Origin: Pseudomonas sp. ZH-FAD
GTDB lineage: Bacteria; Pseudomonadota; Gammaproteobacteria; Pseudomonadales; Pseudomonadaceae
DNA length: 45,201 nt
NCBI RefSeq assembly: GCF_002803095.1
Contig: NZ_PGLR01000046.1
Span: 1 to 45,201, forward strand
Direction of reading: 5' to 3'
In this document: piece by piece, positions 31,613 to 38,798 of the stretch
Numbering within the stretch: the first letter of the stretch is position 1
Layout of the letters: the number at the start of each line of letters is the position of its first letter
The notes under the pieces: model-generated
Told to the model about the DNA's origin: nothing
Seen by the model: only the letters and a program-made list of their open reading frames with translations
Database searches by the model: none
Program-made: the position numbers and the translations under genes

Positions 31613-33055
31613 GTGTCATTACGATCTATCGCCCAATTTGATTTTGTTGCAGCAGACCTGCACCTCGATGCAGCAGGCTATTGGTTCAGGGCGAACCCGT
31701 CGCCCAGCAGCATGGCCCTGCTTGAACGCATCAAAGATTGCGCAAGAATGCTCTCCAAAGCAGGCAGCCTCCAGCGTACAAAAGCACTGGAGTGCATGGC
31801 TGGAGCGCTTGGTTTTACGAACTGGCACACTCTGAATGCACACCTCTCAAAGCCAGACTCGTTCAGCGGAGAAGTCACAAACAACTGGCTTGATCGATTG
31901 AAGCACTCAATCATATTGATGGTTGATACCCCTCCAGACCTAGCCTTACCTGCGAGCCAAATAGCTGCGTTTAAGGACTTTGCTGAAAAACTGTCACGAC
32001 TCTCTGGGTGCCCGGTAGACACCATTCTCGATAAGGTATGCGCAGGCTTGTGCGGCGCTTCTAACTGGATGAGCGTGGAAACTCGAAGCCCATTGCAAAC
32101 TACGGAGCCTCTGTATCGATTTGAAATCGATAGCTTAGAACCAAACTCTGGCCGATTCATTGAAAGCCCTGCCTGCGCACAACTCATTGACGAACTTGAC
32201 TCGATCTACCAGGACGCGACAACCGAAGATCAAATACGGAAGGCCAGGATATGGATTGAGCAAACATTGGTCAGGCAGCCTGGGTTTCTAGAAGGCGGGC
32301 TTTGTCTTGCACAAATACACTACGACACAACCGAAGGCGATCTTCGTCTCGCGCTGAACACTATTGAACGCTTTATAAAACAGACTGAGGCACTAATTCC
32401 AACCGGGTTTCGCGGGAAAATTCTATGGGGCTGGGTTTCCAATAGGTTTTATCACCGAATGCTTTGGCTAAGAATGAACATTCATCAGCAAGCAGACTGG
32501 ATGAGAGAAGCCCTAAAAGGGGCTCGCAAGCAACTGCGCCTCAATCCTAGCGACAACCTCGGCGTAAGATACATCTACCCGCTAATGTTGCTGGAAACAG
32601 AGCAATACGAGAAAGCATTGAAAGCCGCCCGACTCCCCAAAGAGAGCGGGCATCAAGTGGCATGGATCAAGTCATTCTGTCTTTATGCCACAGGCAATAA
32701 GCCGAAATTTATTAAAGAACTAACAACTGCGCTGTTCGATTTGCCCGTTCTACGCCAGATTCTTCTTGATGGTGCAGAGGAAGTTGCAGAGGAAAACTGG
32801 TATCGAGGTGTAATTCCTAGCATGGATGTTTTACATCAGTATGCTTGGCCAGCTTATTTGTCAGTGCCCGGATTGGCCCAGGCATGTATTGAGTTTCTTT
32901 CGGAGCCACTTGTTAAACAAGCCGAAGCCGAGCTGGCTGAATACTGGAGAGGTTTTTGGCAGAAAGGGGACCAGGCTCAGGGTAATTACACTGGCTACGA
33001 AACTTTAAAAATGAAGTGGCAGAGGGTGATTGAGCAGCACTTTGCTGCTTGCTGA
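31613..33055 (+). CDS. Large helical protein with TPR-like C-terminal part, unknown function
   Basis: The start is GTG 31613, because TGGAG lies 6 bases upstream of it. The 480-residue protein has, near its N-terminus, two copies of a short unit of the LGFTNWHTLNAHL type (about residues 70-82) and CGASNWMSVE (about 150-160), known from glyoxalase-related plasmid proteins. The C-terminal two thirds is all helical with TPR-like spacing (ALKGARKQLRLNPSDNLGVRY, split by charged turns). It is moderately AT-rich and stands alone before a hairpin. Function is unknown. Confidence 0.6.
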   Translation: MSLRSIAQFDFVAADLHLDAAGYWFRANPSPSSMALLERIKDCARMLSKAGSLQRTKALECMAGALGFTNWHTLNAHLSKPDSFSGEVTNNWLDRLKHSIILMVDTPPDLALPASQIAAFKDFAEKLSRLSGCPVDTILDKVCAGLCGASNWMSVETRSPLQTTEPLYRFEIDSLEPNSGRFIESPACAQLIDELDSIYQDATTEDQIRKARIWIEQTLVRQPGFLEGGLCLAQIHYDTTEGDLRLALNTIERFIKQTEALIPTGFRGKILWGWVSNRFYHRMLWLRMNIHQQADWMREALKGARKQLRLNPSDNLGVRYIYPLMLLETEQYEKALKAARLPKESGHQVAWIKSFCLYATGNKPKFIKELTTALFDLPVLRQILLDGAEEVAEENWYRGVIPSMDVLHQYAWPAYLSVPGLAQACIEFLSEPLVKQAEAELAEYWRGFWQKGDQAQGNYTGYETLKMKWQRVIEQHFAAC

Positions 33056-33073
33056 GGGCATTGCCGACTCAAC

Positions 33074-33113
33074 AGAGGGTAGTGCCTCCATGCCGAGCAA
33101 GGGCACTACCTCT
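33074..33113 (+). terminator. Hairpin after the 31613-33055 gene
   Basis: AGAGGGTAGTGCC and GGCACTACCTCT form a near-perfect stem with one bulged G and a 15-base loop. Only CTGTTTCC follows, so it is a modest terminator. Confidence 0.5.
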
Positions 33114-33139
33114 CTGTTTCCACGAATCATTATATTGGA

Positions 33140-33928
33140 TCAGCCAAGGCTGAATTCCTTCTCGGCTACAGCAGCAAGGTCGGCAACTGCAATTTCGTAG
33201 AGTTCCGGGTGTTGATTGTCGAACGCCGGCATGTGCTCAGTCTCTATCCACTGCCCCCTAACGGCCCCCTTGGTCAGCCATGCAGGCTTAGAGCCGGCAG
33301 GCTGGGTCCAGGTCGTCGTGTTGTGCCCATGGGCAGCAATCTGCTTCGCTGTGATGAAGCCCTGTCTGCGCATCAGAGCCAGGATGACGAGCGCCTTCTC
33401 TTTCCAGGGCGTGAGCTTTACTGGCGATGGCACGCCAGCAGGGAGGGCCTGGAGCAGGGCAGGGACGTGGCATCGAATAGCGGGGTTCCAATCATGCAGG
33501 TACTGCTGACCGTAGGATGTTTGTGAGCCCCTGGCTTCGAGGATGTTGTGGAAGTTGAAGGAATACGCATCACCCTGCCTGGAGCGGTACTGGTTAGGCA
33601 CCAGCACCAGAACGCCCAACATTGCCAGCATACGGGCGATCCCAGCGCTCGCTGGAGTGATCTTGGAGACAATCACAAGACGATAGTCAGGGCCGGGTTT
33701 GTCGAAGAACTCATCGCGATCACCTGGGAGTATCTGCTCGGCCACCTTGGCGTTGAGCACCATCTTTGCCTCGACACCCAGCTGCCGACCATCGTCGTGT
33801 ACAGCCAAAATATCGAAGCCGCCCGCTTCTGGGTAGCAGCGCCAGCCGGGCTGGGCACCGAACTCCTTCATGAACAGATTGCACAGATCGGCCTCTTTCT
33901 CGATGGACAGGATCGGTGTGTCTTGCAT
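33140..33928 (-). CDS. PD-(D/E)XK nuclease-like protein with winged-helix C-terminus
   Basis: The 262-residue protein has the PD-(D/E)XK core: Asp39 (GGFDILAV) and Glu53-x-Lys55 (LGVEAKM), with an upstream acidic helix. The C-terminal third contains a winged-helix-like segment (VILALMRRQGFITAKQIAAHG). A DNase of the restriction fold is likely. Nuclease plus wHTH can be a defence or repair enzyme, but no methylase or partner is adjacent. The gene is alone on the minus strand, after a terminator. Confidence 0.7.
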   Translation of the reverse strand: MQDTPILSIEKEADLCNLFMKEFGAQPGWRCYPEAGGFDILAVHDDGRQLGVEAKMVLNAKVAEQILPGDRDEFFDKPGPDYRLVIVSKITPASAGIARMLAMLGVLVLVPNQYRSRQGDAYSFNFHNILEARGSQTSYGQQYLHDWNPAIRCHVPALLQALPAGVPSPVKLTPWKEKALVILALMRRQGFITAKQIAAHGHNTTTWTQPAGSKPAWLTKGAVRGQWIETEHMPAFDNQHPELYEIAVADLAAVAEKEFSLG

Positions 33929-33950
33929 GAGCTATCACCTTTTCGCGGGC

Positions 33951-33976
33951 AAAAAAAAGGCAGGCGGGGGCCTGCC
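33951..33976 (-). terminator. Intrinsic terminator (minus strand)
   Basis: GGCAGGC pairs with GCCTGCC, followed on the minus strand by eight T. It lies 16 bases after the prepilin-peptidase-like gene. Confidence 0.9.
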
Positions 33977-33991
33977 AAAAGCTGTGCTCGT

Positions 33992-34531
33992 TTACTGAAC
34001 GTAGGCGCTGAAACCCAGTCCGCTCAGTCCAATTTGGGCTGCCAGTGTGAAGATGTACGACCAGATCAACGTCTTGTCGTTGTGCCGGTGGGCAATGCGC
34101 AGCCAGAGAAAGCTGAAAGCAACAGGCATCAGGACCAGCGACAGCAGGCCGGCAACCCACAACCCCTCGAACCACACATAGCCGGCGAAGACCGCGCCAA
34201 ACAGCAGCTCGACAGCTGGGTATTTCCAGCTGATACGGGCGCCGCAATCTTTGCATTTACCCCGGAGCCATACCCAGCCGATGACAGGGATGTTGTGCTG
34301 AGCGCGCACCTTCCGTTGGCAGCACGGGCAAGCAGATCGAGGCGAGGCGAGGGTGAATTTTCCGTGCTTGGCTACAAGCTCCTGGAGACGCTTTCCGTCT
34401 GCAAACTCACCAACCCCCTTGATGATGGGCCAGCGATAGCAGAACGCGTTGACGAACGAGCCGACGCACAAGCCCAGGATGCCAAACCACAGGACTACAG
34501 CCCAACCGCTGGACAGGTCGGCAACGCTCAC
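33992..34531 (-). CDS. Prepilin-peptidase N-terminal domain protein lacking the protease half
   Basis: From GTG 34531, with GAGGG 8 bases upstream, the protein has 179 residues. It carries the PilD N-terminal signature: LGLCVGSFVNAFCYRWP, then SACPCCQRKVR, NIPVIGWVWLRGKCKDCGARIS and YPAVELL, with the paired CxxC zinc motifs. It then has about three membrane segments and stops. PilD is about 290 residues and has two catalytic Asp in its second half (GxGD); they are absent here. The gene begins next to the response-regulator stop. It may be a separate function or a decayed peptidase. Confidence 0.85.
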   Translation of the reverse strand: MSVADLSSGWAVVLWFGILGLCVGSFVNAFCYRWPIIKGVGEFADGKRLQELVAKHGKFTLASPRSACPCCQRKVRAQHNIPVIGWVWLRGKCKDCGARISWKYPAVELLFGAVFAGYVWFEGLWVAGLLSLVLMPVAFSFLWLRIAHRHNDKTLIWSYIFTLAAQIGLSGLGFSAYVQ

Positions 34532-34532
34532 G

Positions 34533-34922
34533 TTACGCGCCCTCGATTTGAAGCTCAGGAAGCAGATCACGCAGGAGCGGTTCCAGCTTCTCTTTGCTGA
34601 TCGGTTTGACGATCACTGCATCAGCCCCGCGCTCCAAGGCCAGCTTGTGGAGAGCGGCATCGGTGGATGCAGTCACGATGATGGTCGGGATGAAGCTGGC
34701 GGAGTTGTATTGTTCCTTGATGCTCGCCAGTTCACCGATGCCGTTGCACAGGTCGCCAATGTGAACGTCCATGAGCATCAGATCAGGTTCAGAACCACGC
34801 TTGAGCCCGGCATGGAAATCTGCCGGCGTACCGTAAACCTCCACCTCGGCGAAGTAGTTCTTGACTACTTGGCTTGCGAGGTAAGAGTCGGTACGCGAAT
34901 CGTCGAGGATAATTACTTTCAT
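34533..34922 (-). CDS. Receiver-only response regulator (CheY-like)
   Basis: The 129-residue protein is a lone receiver domain: acidic pair Asp7-Asp8 (VIILDDSRTD), phospho-acceptor Asp52 (LMLMDVHIG), Thr84 (IVTAS) and Lys106 (VIVKPIS). It has no output domain, so it acts by protein contact like CheY or in a phosphorelay. No histidine kinase is in the window. The ATG is at 34922; the terminator of the upstream gene ends 10 bases before it. The next gene starts one base after its stop, so it is paired with the prepilin-peptidase-like protein. Confidence 0.9.
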   Translation of the reverse strand: MKVIILDDSRTDSYLASQVVKNYFAEVEVYGTPADFHAGLKRGSEPDLMLMDVHIGDLCNGIGELASIKEQYNSASFIPTIIVTASTDAALHKLALERGADAVIVKPISKEKLEPLLRDLLPELQIEGA

Positions 34923-34931
34923 CAAGGCACC

Positions 34932-34954
34932 AAAAAGCAGGCTCGAAGCCTGCT
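34932..34954 (-). terminator. Intrinsic terminator just before the response-regulator start
   Basis: AGCAGGCT-CGA-AGCCTGCT has five T on the minus strand and lies 13 bases after the lipoprotein stop. Its T run ends 10 bases before the ATG at 34922, so either read-through or a promoter inside the hairpin is needed for the regulator. Confidence 0.85.
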
Positions 34955-34966
34955 CCTTATGGGTCG

Positions 34967-35401
34967 TTAGTAGGGCGAGTATTTGGCCTCAATCAGGCGC
35001 TGCTCGCGAATGTGCTGCTCGTAGGTGAGCGCTTTGTCTTCCATCTTGTGGTCGATTTCGCGGAGAGCCTTACGCTTCTCGCGCTCAACGAACTCCTTCG
35101 TCGCGTAGTAGTTGCGGTTCTTGGCGCTCTGGGCCGTGTCATAGGGCATCCAGAGCGGACCGAGGAAGGGGTAGAGGGGCAGGGTGGTGAATGCCAATAT
35201 GGGATGCCCGCCGTAGAAGTAGCCAGCCATCGGGAACACGCCGAGCACAGCCGCCGTGGCTACGCTTTTTTCCTCGACCTTGAGGCCTTTCTGATCGAAA
35301 GCATCCAGCTCGCGCTTTTGGCCTTCGCTCAGGTGAGTGGTGCAGCCGGAGGCGAGGATCACTGCGCTGAGCAGGGCGGCGAAGGGGAGTTTGTTGAGCA
35401 T
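34967..35401 (-). CDS. Lipoprotein of unknown function
   Basis: From ATG 35401 the 144-residue protein has a lipoprotein signal with lipobox LASGC (Cys20). The mature part has a small hydrophobic hairpin (AAVLGVFPMAGYFYGG) and a charged C-terminal helix ending in RLIEAKYSPY. It would be anchored to an envelope membrane. It lies upstream of the response-regulator pair on the same strand. No family is recognised. Confidence 0.7.
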   Translation of the reverse strand: MLNKLPFAALLSAVILASGCTTHLSEGQKRELDAFDQKGLKVEEKSVATAAVLGVFPMAGYFYGGHPILAFTTLPLYPFLGPLWMPYDTAQSAKNRNYYATKEFVEREKRKALREIDHKMEDKALTYEQHIREQRLIEAKYSPY

Positions 35402-35714
35402 CGTTTGTACTGCCTTATTGATGTTGATGCGCTTGGTATAACCGTCCTGCGGTCGCACTAAACGACATTGCGAGGAAGCCCGCACATTCGCCAAGCACCA
35501 GCCTGGGAATCGGAAATCACGCTGGCTAAAAGCAGGTCTACGGTAGCGATCTGCCGGACTCGCCGCATCCGAACACGATGCACTTACTCATACGCTGATG
35601 AAGGCCGTTTCGCCTATTCACGATTCAATAGGCGAAATACACAATAGAATCAATCAGTTGCGCCAACTGTGAGAATCCAGGTCATTGGCTAAGCGCAATG
35701 AGCACTCCAAGCTT
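35402..35714. other. Intergenic region with an 11-bp-stem hairpin
   Basis: TTTCGCCTATT (35608-35618) and AATAGGCGAAA (35627-35637) form a perfect stem around an 8-base loop. Lacking a T run and sitting between two minus-strand units, it may be an operator or a terminator of the unit ending at 35715. Confidence 0.5.
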
Positions 35715-35939
35715 TCACACCCAGGTTTCGATGATGCTCGGGGCATCCCCAGGTATCGCCGGCAGACAGTGCAGGCCTTGCGGCAGCTTGCCCCGAAGTG
35801 CAGCCAAATCATCCGCGATCAGTACATCCTTGGTCGCAACCAAAGCTGAGCCCGCCAACCATCGACGGGCTACGAAATGGTTCGGATAATCGAGTGGCGT
35901 TTCGTACACAGTCCACATTGAGAGGGGTTCAGAACTCAT
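35715..35939 (-). CDS. Small conserved plasmid protein
   Basis: The 74-residue protein has the pattern SMWTVYETPLDYPNHFVARRWL, then ADDLAALRGKLPQGLHCLP, then ETWV, which I recall from short conserved proteins of Proteobacterial plasmids. The ATG is at 35939. It ends 226 bases after the lipoprotein start. Function is unknown. Confidence 0.7.
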   Translation of the reverse strand: MSSEPLSMWTVYETPLDYPNHFVARRWLAGSALVATKDVLIADDLAALRGKLPQGLHCLPAIPGDAPSIIETWV

Positions 35940-35951
35940 ATCAGGACTCCA

Positions 35952-36473
35952 TCAGGCCAGAGCCGTGTTTGGGGCTGGGCCGACGCATAGAGGAAATAGT
36001 TGCTCGACCTGGAACCATTCCCCCTTCGGCTCGTAAATACGGAAGTCGAAACACAGAACGTCAAATGGCATCCGAGAGAAAGAGGGCTCCGTCTGGTGAG
36101 GATCGAAAACGGCTATGTCGAACTCTGGGTGCCTGAATGCAACAGCCCAGTGCCATCGGCCCTTAGCCCCCCGCCAATCATCCCGCACCTTAATGACAGC
36201 CAATCCTTGGAGTTCCGCCCAGCCGCGCCAGCGACGCGAGTCGGTAATCAGGCCTGAACTGGAGATTGCCATCCTCATTTCGCCGCTACTCGTCGAGTAG
36301 GCCGGCTTGCAGCCTCTGCGCACACCGAGGCCAAGCGAATTGAAGCGCTGTCTCGCTTCCTCATACGTGATGCCAGCCACCATGGCCAAACATGCGACAC
36401 CGCAGCCGTAGCGATCCGCTTGAACGATCTTGCGTATACCGCAGCGAGACTGCCAATCACAGCTCGCCATCAT
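35952..36473 (-). CDS. C39-like papain-fold peptidase
   Basis: The 173-residue protein has the C39 signature: Gln18 and Cys24 in VQADRYGCGVACLAM, His108 in GRWHWAVAF and Asp124 in IAVFDP. These form the oxyanion-hole Gln and the Cys-His-Asp triad of C39 peptidases, which cleave double-Gly leaders or act on peptides. It has no signal peptide and no ABC transporter domain. The ATG overlaps the stop of the endA fragment (TGATGATG), so it was coupled to it. The substrate is unknown. Confidence 0.75.
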   Translation of the reverse strand: MMASCDWQSRCGIRKIVQADRYGCGVACLAMVAGITYEEARQRFNSLGLGVRRGCKPAYSTSSGEMRMAISSSGLITDSRRWRGWAELQGLAVIKVRDDWRGAKGRWHWAVAFRHPEFDIAVFDPHQTEPSFSRMPFDVLCFDFRIYEPKGEWFQVEQLFPLCVGPAPNTALA

Positions 36474-37186
36474 CAGGAGCAGTTCCCCGCTTTTCGGAAC
36501 CCCGCAGCCAGCGCTTCCTGCTCAGTGCTGAACTGGACGCGGTTATGCGTGCTGACCTGGCTGTAGCTGGGGCAGCCATGCGGGAGGTGGTAGACACCAC
36601 TCCGCTTATTGCCGAATACAGGTCCGTCCTGCCGAGCAGCTACCTGGACCTGTCGCGCAGGAGCCTCGGACTGCCTTGCTGGAACAGCTCTTGTCGTTGC
36701 AGTTTGGCCGGCGCCTTGGGGCCTGTAGCCAGGAACCCACTTACGCTCGCCAGTGACGAATGGGTTGTGGTGGCCCATTGCATAGGAGATTCGCCTGTCA
36801 CGCTCAAGCTCCCAAGCTGAAACTGGGTAGGCTCGATCCCAGGCCATCAGGACCTGCTGCTGTTTCTCACTGAGGCGGATGTTGTAGCGGTCGGCCATGT
36901 AGAAGGTGATCCGAGCAGCTTCACCCTTGACCTCGTTGCGAGGCTCTACGACGCGGAAGGTGGTGGCCACCTTGGTTGTGCATGCCCCCAAAGGCTCAGT
37001 AGGCCCGGAGGCCATGCCATAGCTGATTGCAGAGCGGAGGGCATTAACGGCCCCGACACTTGGGGCCAAATTGTGCATATCGGCCTCCATCATGTTGAAC
37101 ACTGGATCAGTGCGCTGACAGTTCTGACGCCCACCGTTGCGCCAACACTGCCGCTGCTGTCCGACTGCGGAGATTGGAACCACATG
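36473..37186 (-). pseudogene. Endonuclease I (EndA/NucM family) fragment with C-terminal cysteine domain
   Basis: From about 37186 the frame gives HVVP, the catalytic His motif of EndA, then GQQRQCWRNGGR, MEADMHNLAPSVGAVN and NPFVTG, ending with a small C-terminal domain (SGVYHLPHGCPSYS... KAGNCS). Everything before the His is missing: EndA needs a signal peptide and about 75 residues, including the Glu of the EH motif. Upstream DNA is the AT-rich recombinase element, so the gene is cut at this point. The open frame that starts at 37213 adds residues from that element. It cannot be a secreted nuclease as it stands. Confidence 0.85.
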
Positions 37187-37193
37187 AAATGTG
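37181..37193. repeat. CACAT-GAA-ATGTG dyad at the endA junction
   Basis: The 5-bp inverted arms around 3 bases lie exactly where the endA homology ends. Crossover sites of tyrosine recombinases have this form. Confidence 0.45.
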
Positions 37194-37279
37194 CCCGTTA
37201 AATAGTTACACATTTCCTTGTCGTAGGAGTCTGGGGTGTCTACCGTGACTCATATTGCAAGCTTTATGGGGCGGGTGAG

Positions 37280-38419
37280 ATGGAGTTGGTCTTCGCAGAT
37301 GAGGGGTTCCAAATAAACGGGGTTAGCTACCCTGGATTTCCTATCATCCTAACAGCAGAACTACGGTCAATTCCCGAGGTAAGCGCCTTCTTGATTTACC
37401 GCTGCCTTCACAGGGGGCGAGTTGAAAGTAAACATACATGGGCCTCATACGGGCAAGCCCTTTACGACTATTTAGGTTTTCTAAATGCTGCCAATCGAGA
37501 CTGGAGAGATGTTGGTTTTTTTGAGCTGGGCTCGAGCCCACTGGCTGCATACCGTGACTGGTCGATGCGTAGTTGCGGGCTTAGCGAAAACACCATAAAT
37601 CTTAGACTGCGAGTTGTTTGCTCTTTCTATAACTATGCAAGGCGCCAAGGTTGGATAGAGAGGGTTCCATATGATGTTGAAACAGTAAGGGTCGCAGTCC
37701 ATTCTGTATTTTTGGCTCATGTGGATGTAACTGGAGGATATGTCGCTTCTCCCGATATACTAATGAAGGGGAAGAGAACAGCAATAAAAATTTTAACTAA
37801 AGAGCAGGTTAGAATTTTTTTAAATGCCGTAAGTTGTTCTACTCAAAAGCTTATTGCACGACTAGCCCTAAGTAGTGGGTTGAGGAAGGAAGAGCTCCTT
37901 ACATTTCCAAGCTCCTATATATTTGATCCCGCTCAAATATCTAAAGGCAGTTCTCACTTTAGAGTTTTCTGTAGTCCAAAGGATATGGAGCTTAAGGGGA
38001 ATAAGGCGCGGGAGATTGACATCCCTCGCTCGCTTATGGCGGCGCTATGGCAGTACAAAATTCATGAGCGTAATCGGAGTATGCAGACCTCATGTGTAGA
38101 GTCAATTCCGTTGTTTCTATCTAGGTATGGTGTGCCTTACAGTCCTAAAGGCCAGAGTCTAAACCATATGTGGAAAGATCTGGGGCTTCCTTTCACAGTC
38201 ACTCCTCATATGCTCCGCCATACCTATGCGACGCATACACTCCATGACATGCGCAGGCGTAAGAGTGTTATAGATCCGTTGCTATATGTGCGGGATAGGC
38301 TCGGCCACTCCAGTGTGGCTACTACGCAGAGGTACTTGCACTTAATTTCTATGATTGAAGATGATGTTATGGGAGAGTATCAAGAATTTATTGATTCTGT
38401 CTGCGTTGGAAGAATATGA
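37280..38419 (+). CDS. Tyrosine recombinase of a multi-recombinase element
   Basis: The 379-residue protein has a core-binding domain (SKHTWASYGQALYDYLGFL) and the catalytic residues: first Arg in GLRKEEL, MLRHTYATH, and the end motif GHSSVATTQRYLH with the nucleophile Tyr. Its stop overlaps the next start as ATGA. Pairs or trios of overlapping tyrosine recombinases mark RIT and Tn554-like elements, which insert site-specifically. Codon use is AT-rich and unlike the neighbours. It looks intact and may have mediated insertion into endA. Confidence 0.9.
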   Translation: MELVFADEGFQINGVSYPGFPIILTAELRSIPEVSAFLIYRCLHRGRVESKHTWASYGQALYDYLGFLNAANRDWRDVGFFELGSSPLAAYRDWSMRSCGLSENTINLRLRVVCSFYNYARRQGWIERVPYDVETVRVAVHSVFLAHVDVTGGYVASPDILMKGKRTAIKILTKEQVRIFLNAVSCSTQKLIARLALSSGLRKEELLTFPSSYIFDPAQISKGSSHFRVFCSPKDMELKGNKAREIDIPRSLMAALWQYKIHERNRSMQTSCVESIPLFLSRYGVPYSPKGQSLNHMWKDLGLPFTVTPHMLRHTYATHTLHDMRRRKSVIDPLLYVRDRLGHSSVATTQRYLHLISMIEDDVMGEYQEFIDSVCVGRI

Positions 38420-38798
38420 ATATGGCGCGCAAAGATTTTTCTTCTGCTGCTCTGGTGATAGATAAAGGCTCATCTAGCCCCATCATTGCGGATCATCTGT
38501 CAAAGACCATTAATTTTGTTCCGGAGAGTTATGTGATTAACTTTCCGGAAAGTCCGTTGACAGTGCGGAAATTGGATTTCGGGCGATATTATGGTGTAGG
38601 GTGTGATGAGGTTACCTATTATTGTCATAAAGTCATCGAAGTGCTGCTCGGGTCTGCTATAGCTTCGCAAGGTAAGACTAAGTCCGTGGCGAGTATTATT
38701 ACTTATGCAAAGCGCGTTTCGAGAAGCTTTTTATGTTATTGTTCGTTTATGTCAATGGCTATGAAGGGTGAGATAGGTTTGCGACATATTGATAGGGG
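38416..38798 (+). pseudogene. Second recombinase-like gene, 5' part only
   Basis: The frame starts with ATGA overlap to the previous gene and gives about 128 residues, with a core-binding-like segment (SIITYAKRVSRSFLCYCSFM), before the IS30-type element begins at about 38799. The last few codons before the stop at 38817 are IS sequence. The catalytic part is lost. The overlap and place make it the second member of a recombinase pair or trio. Confidence 0.7.

Larger units (their letters stand above)
37187..38798. mobile_element. AT-rich two-recombinase element, truncated on the right by an IS30-type element
   Basis: The segment from the endA junction to the IS30 end is much more AT-rich than its surroundings. 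It encodes one whole tyrosine recombinase and the start of a second overlapping one, as in recombinase-trio or Tn554-like elements. Its right end is missing. Confidence 0.65.

Noticed and set aside
33548..34600. Plus-strand frame of 350 codons
   Set aside because: It runs opposite the nuclease and prepilin-peptidase-like genes, which have clear motifs, and crosses a strong terminator.
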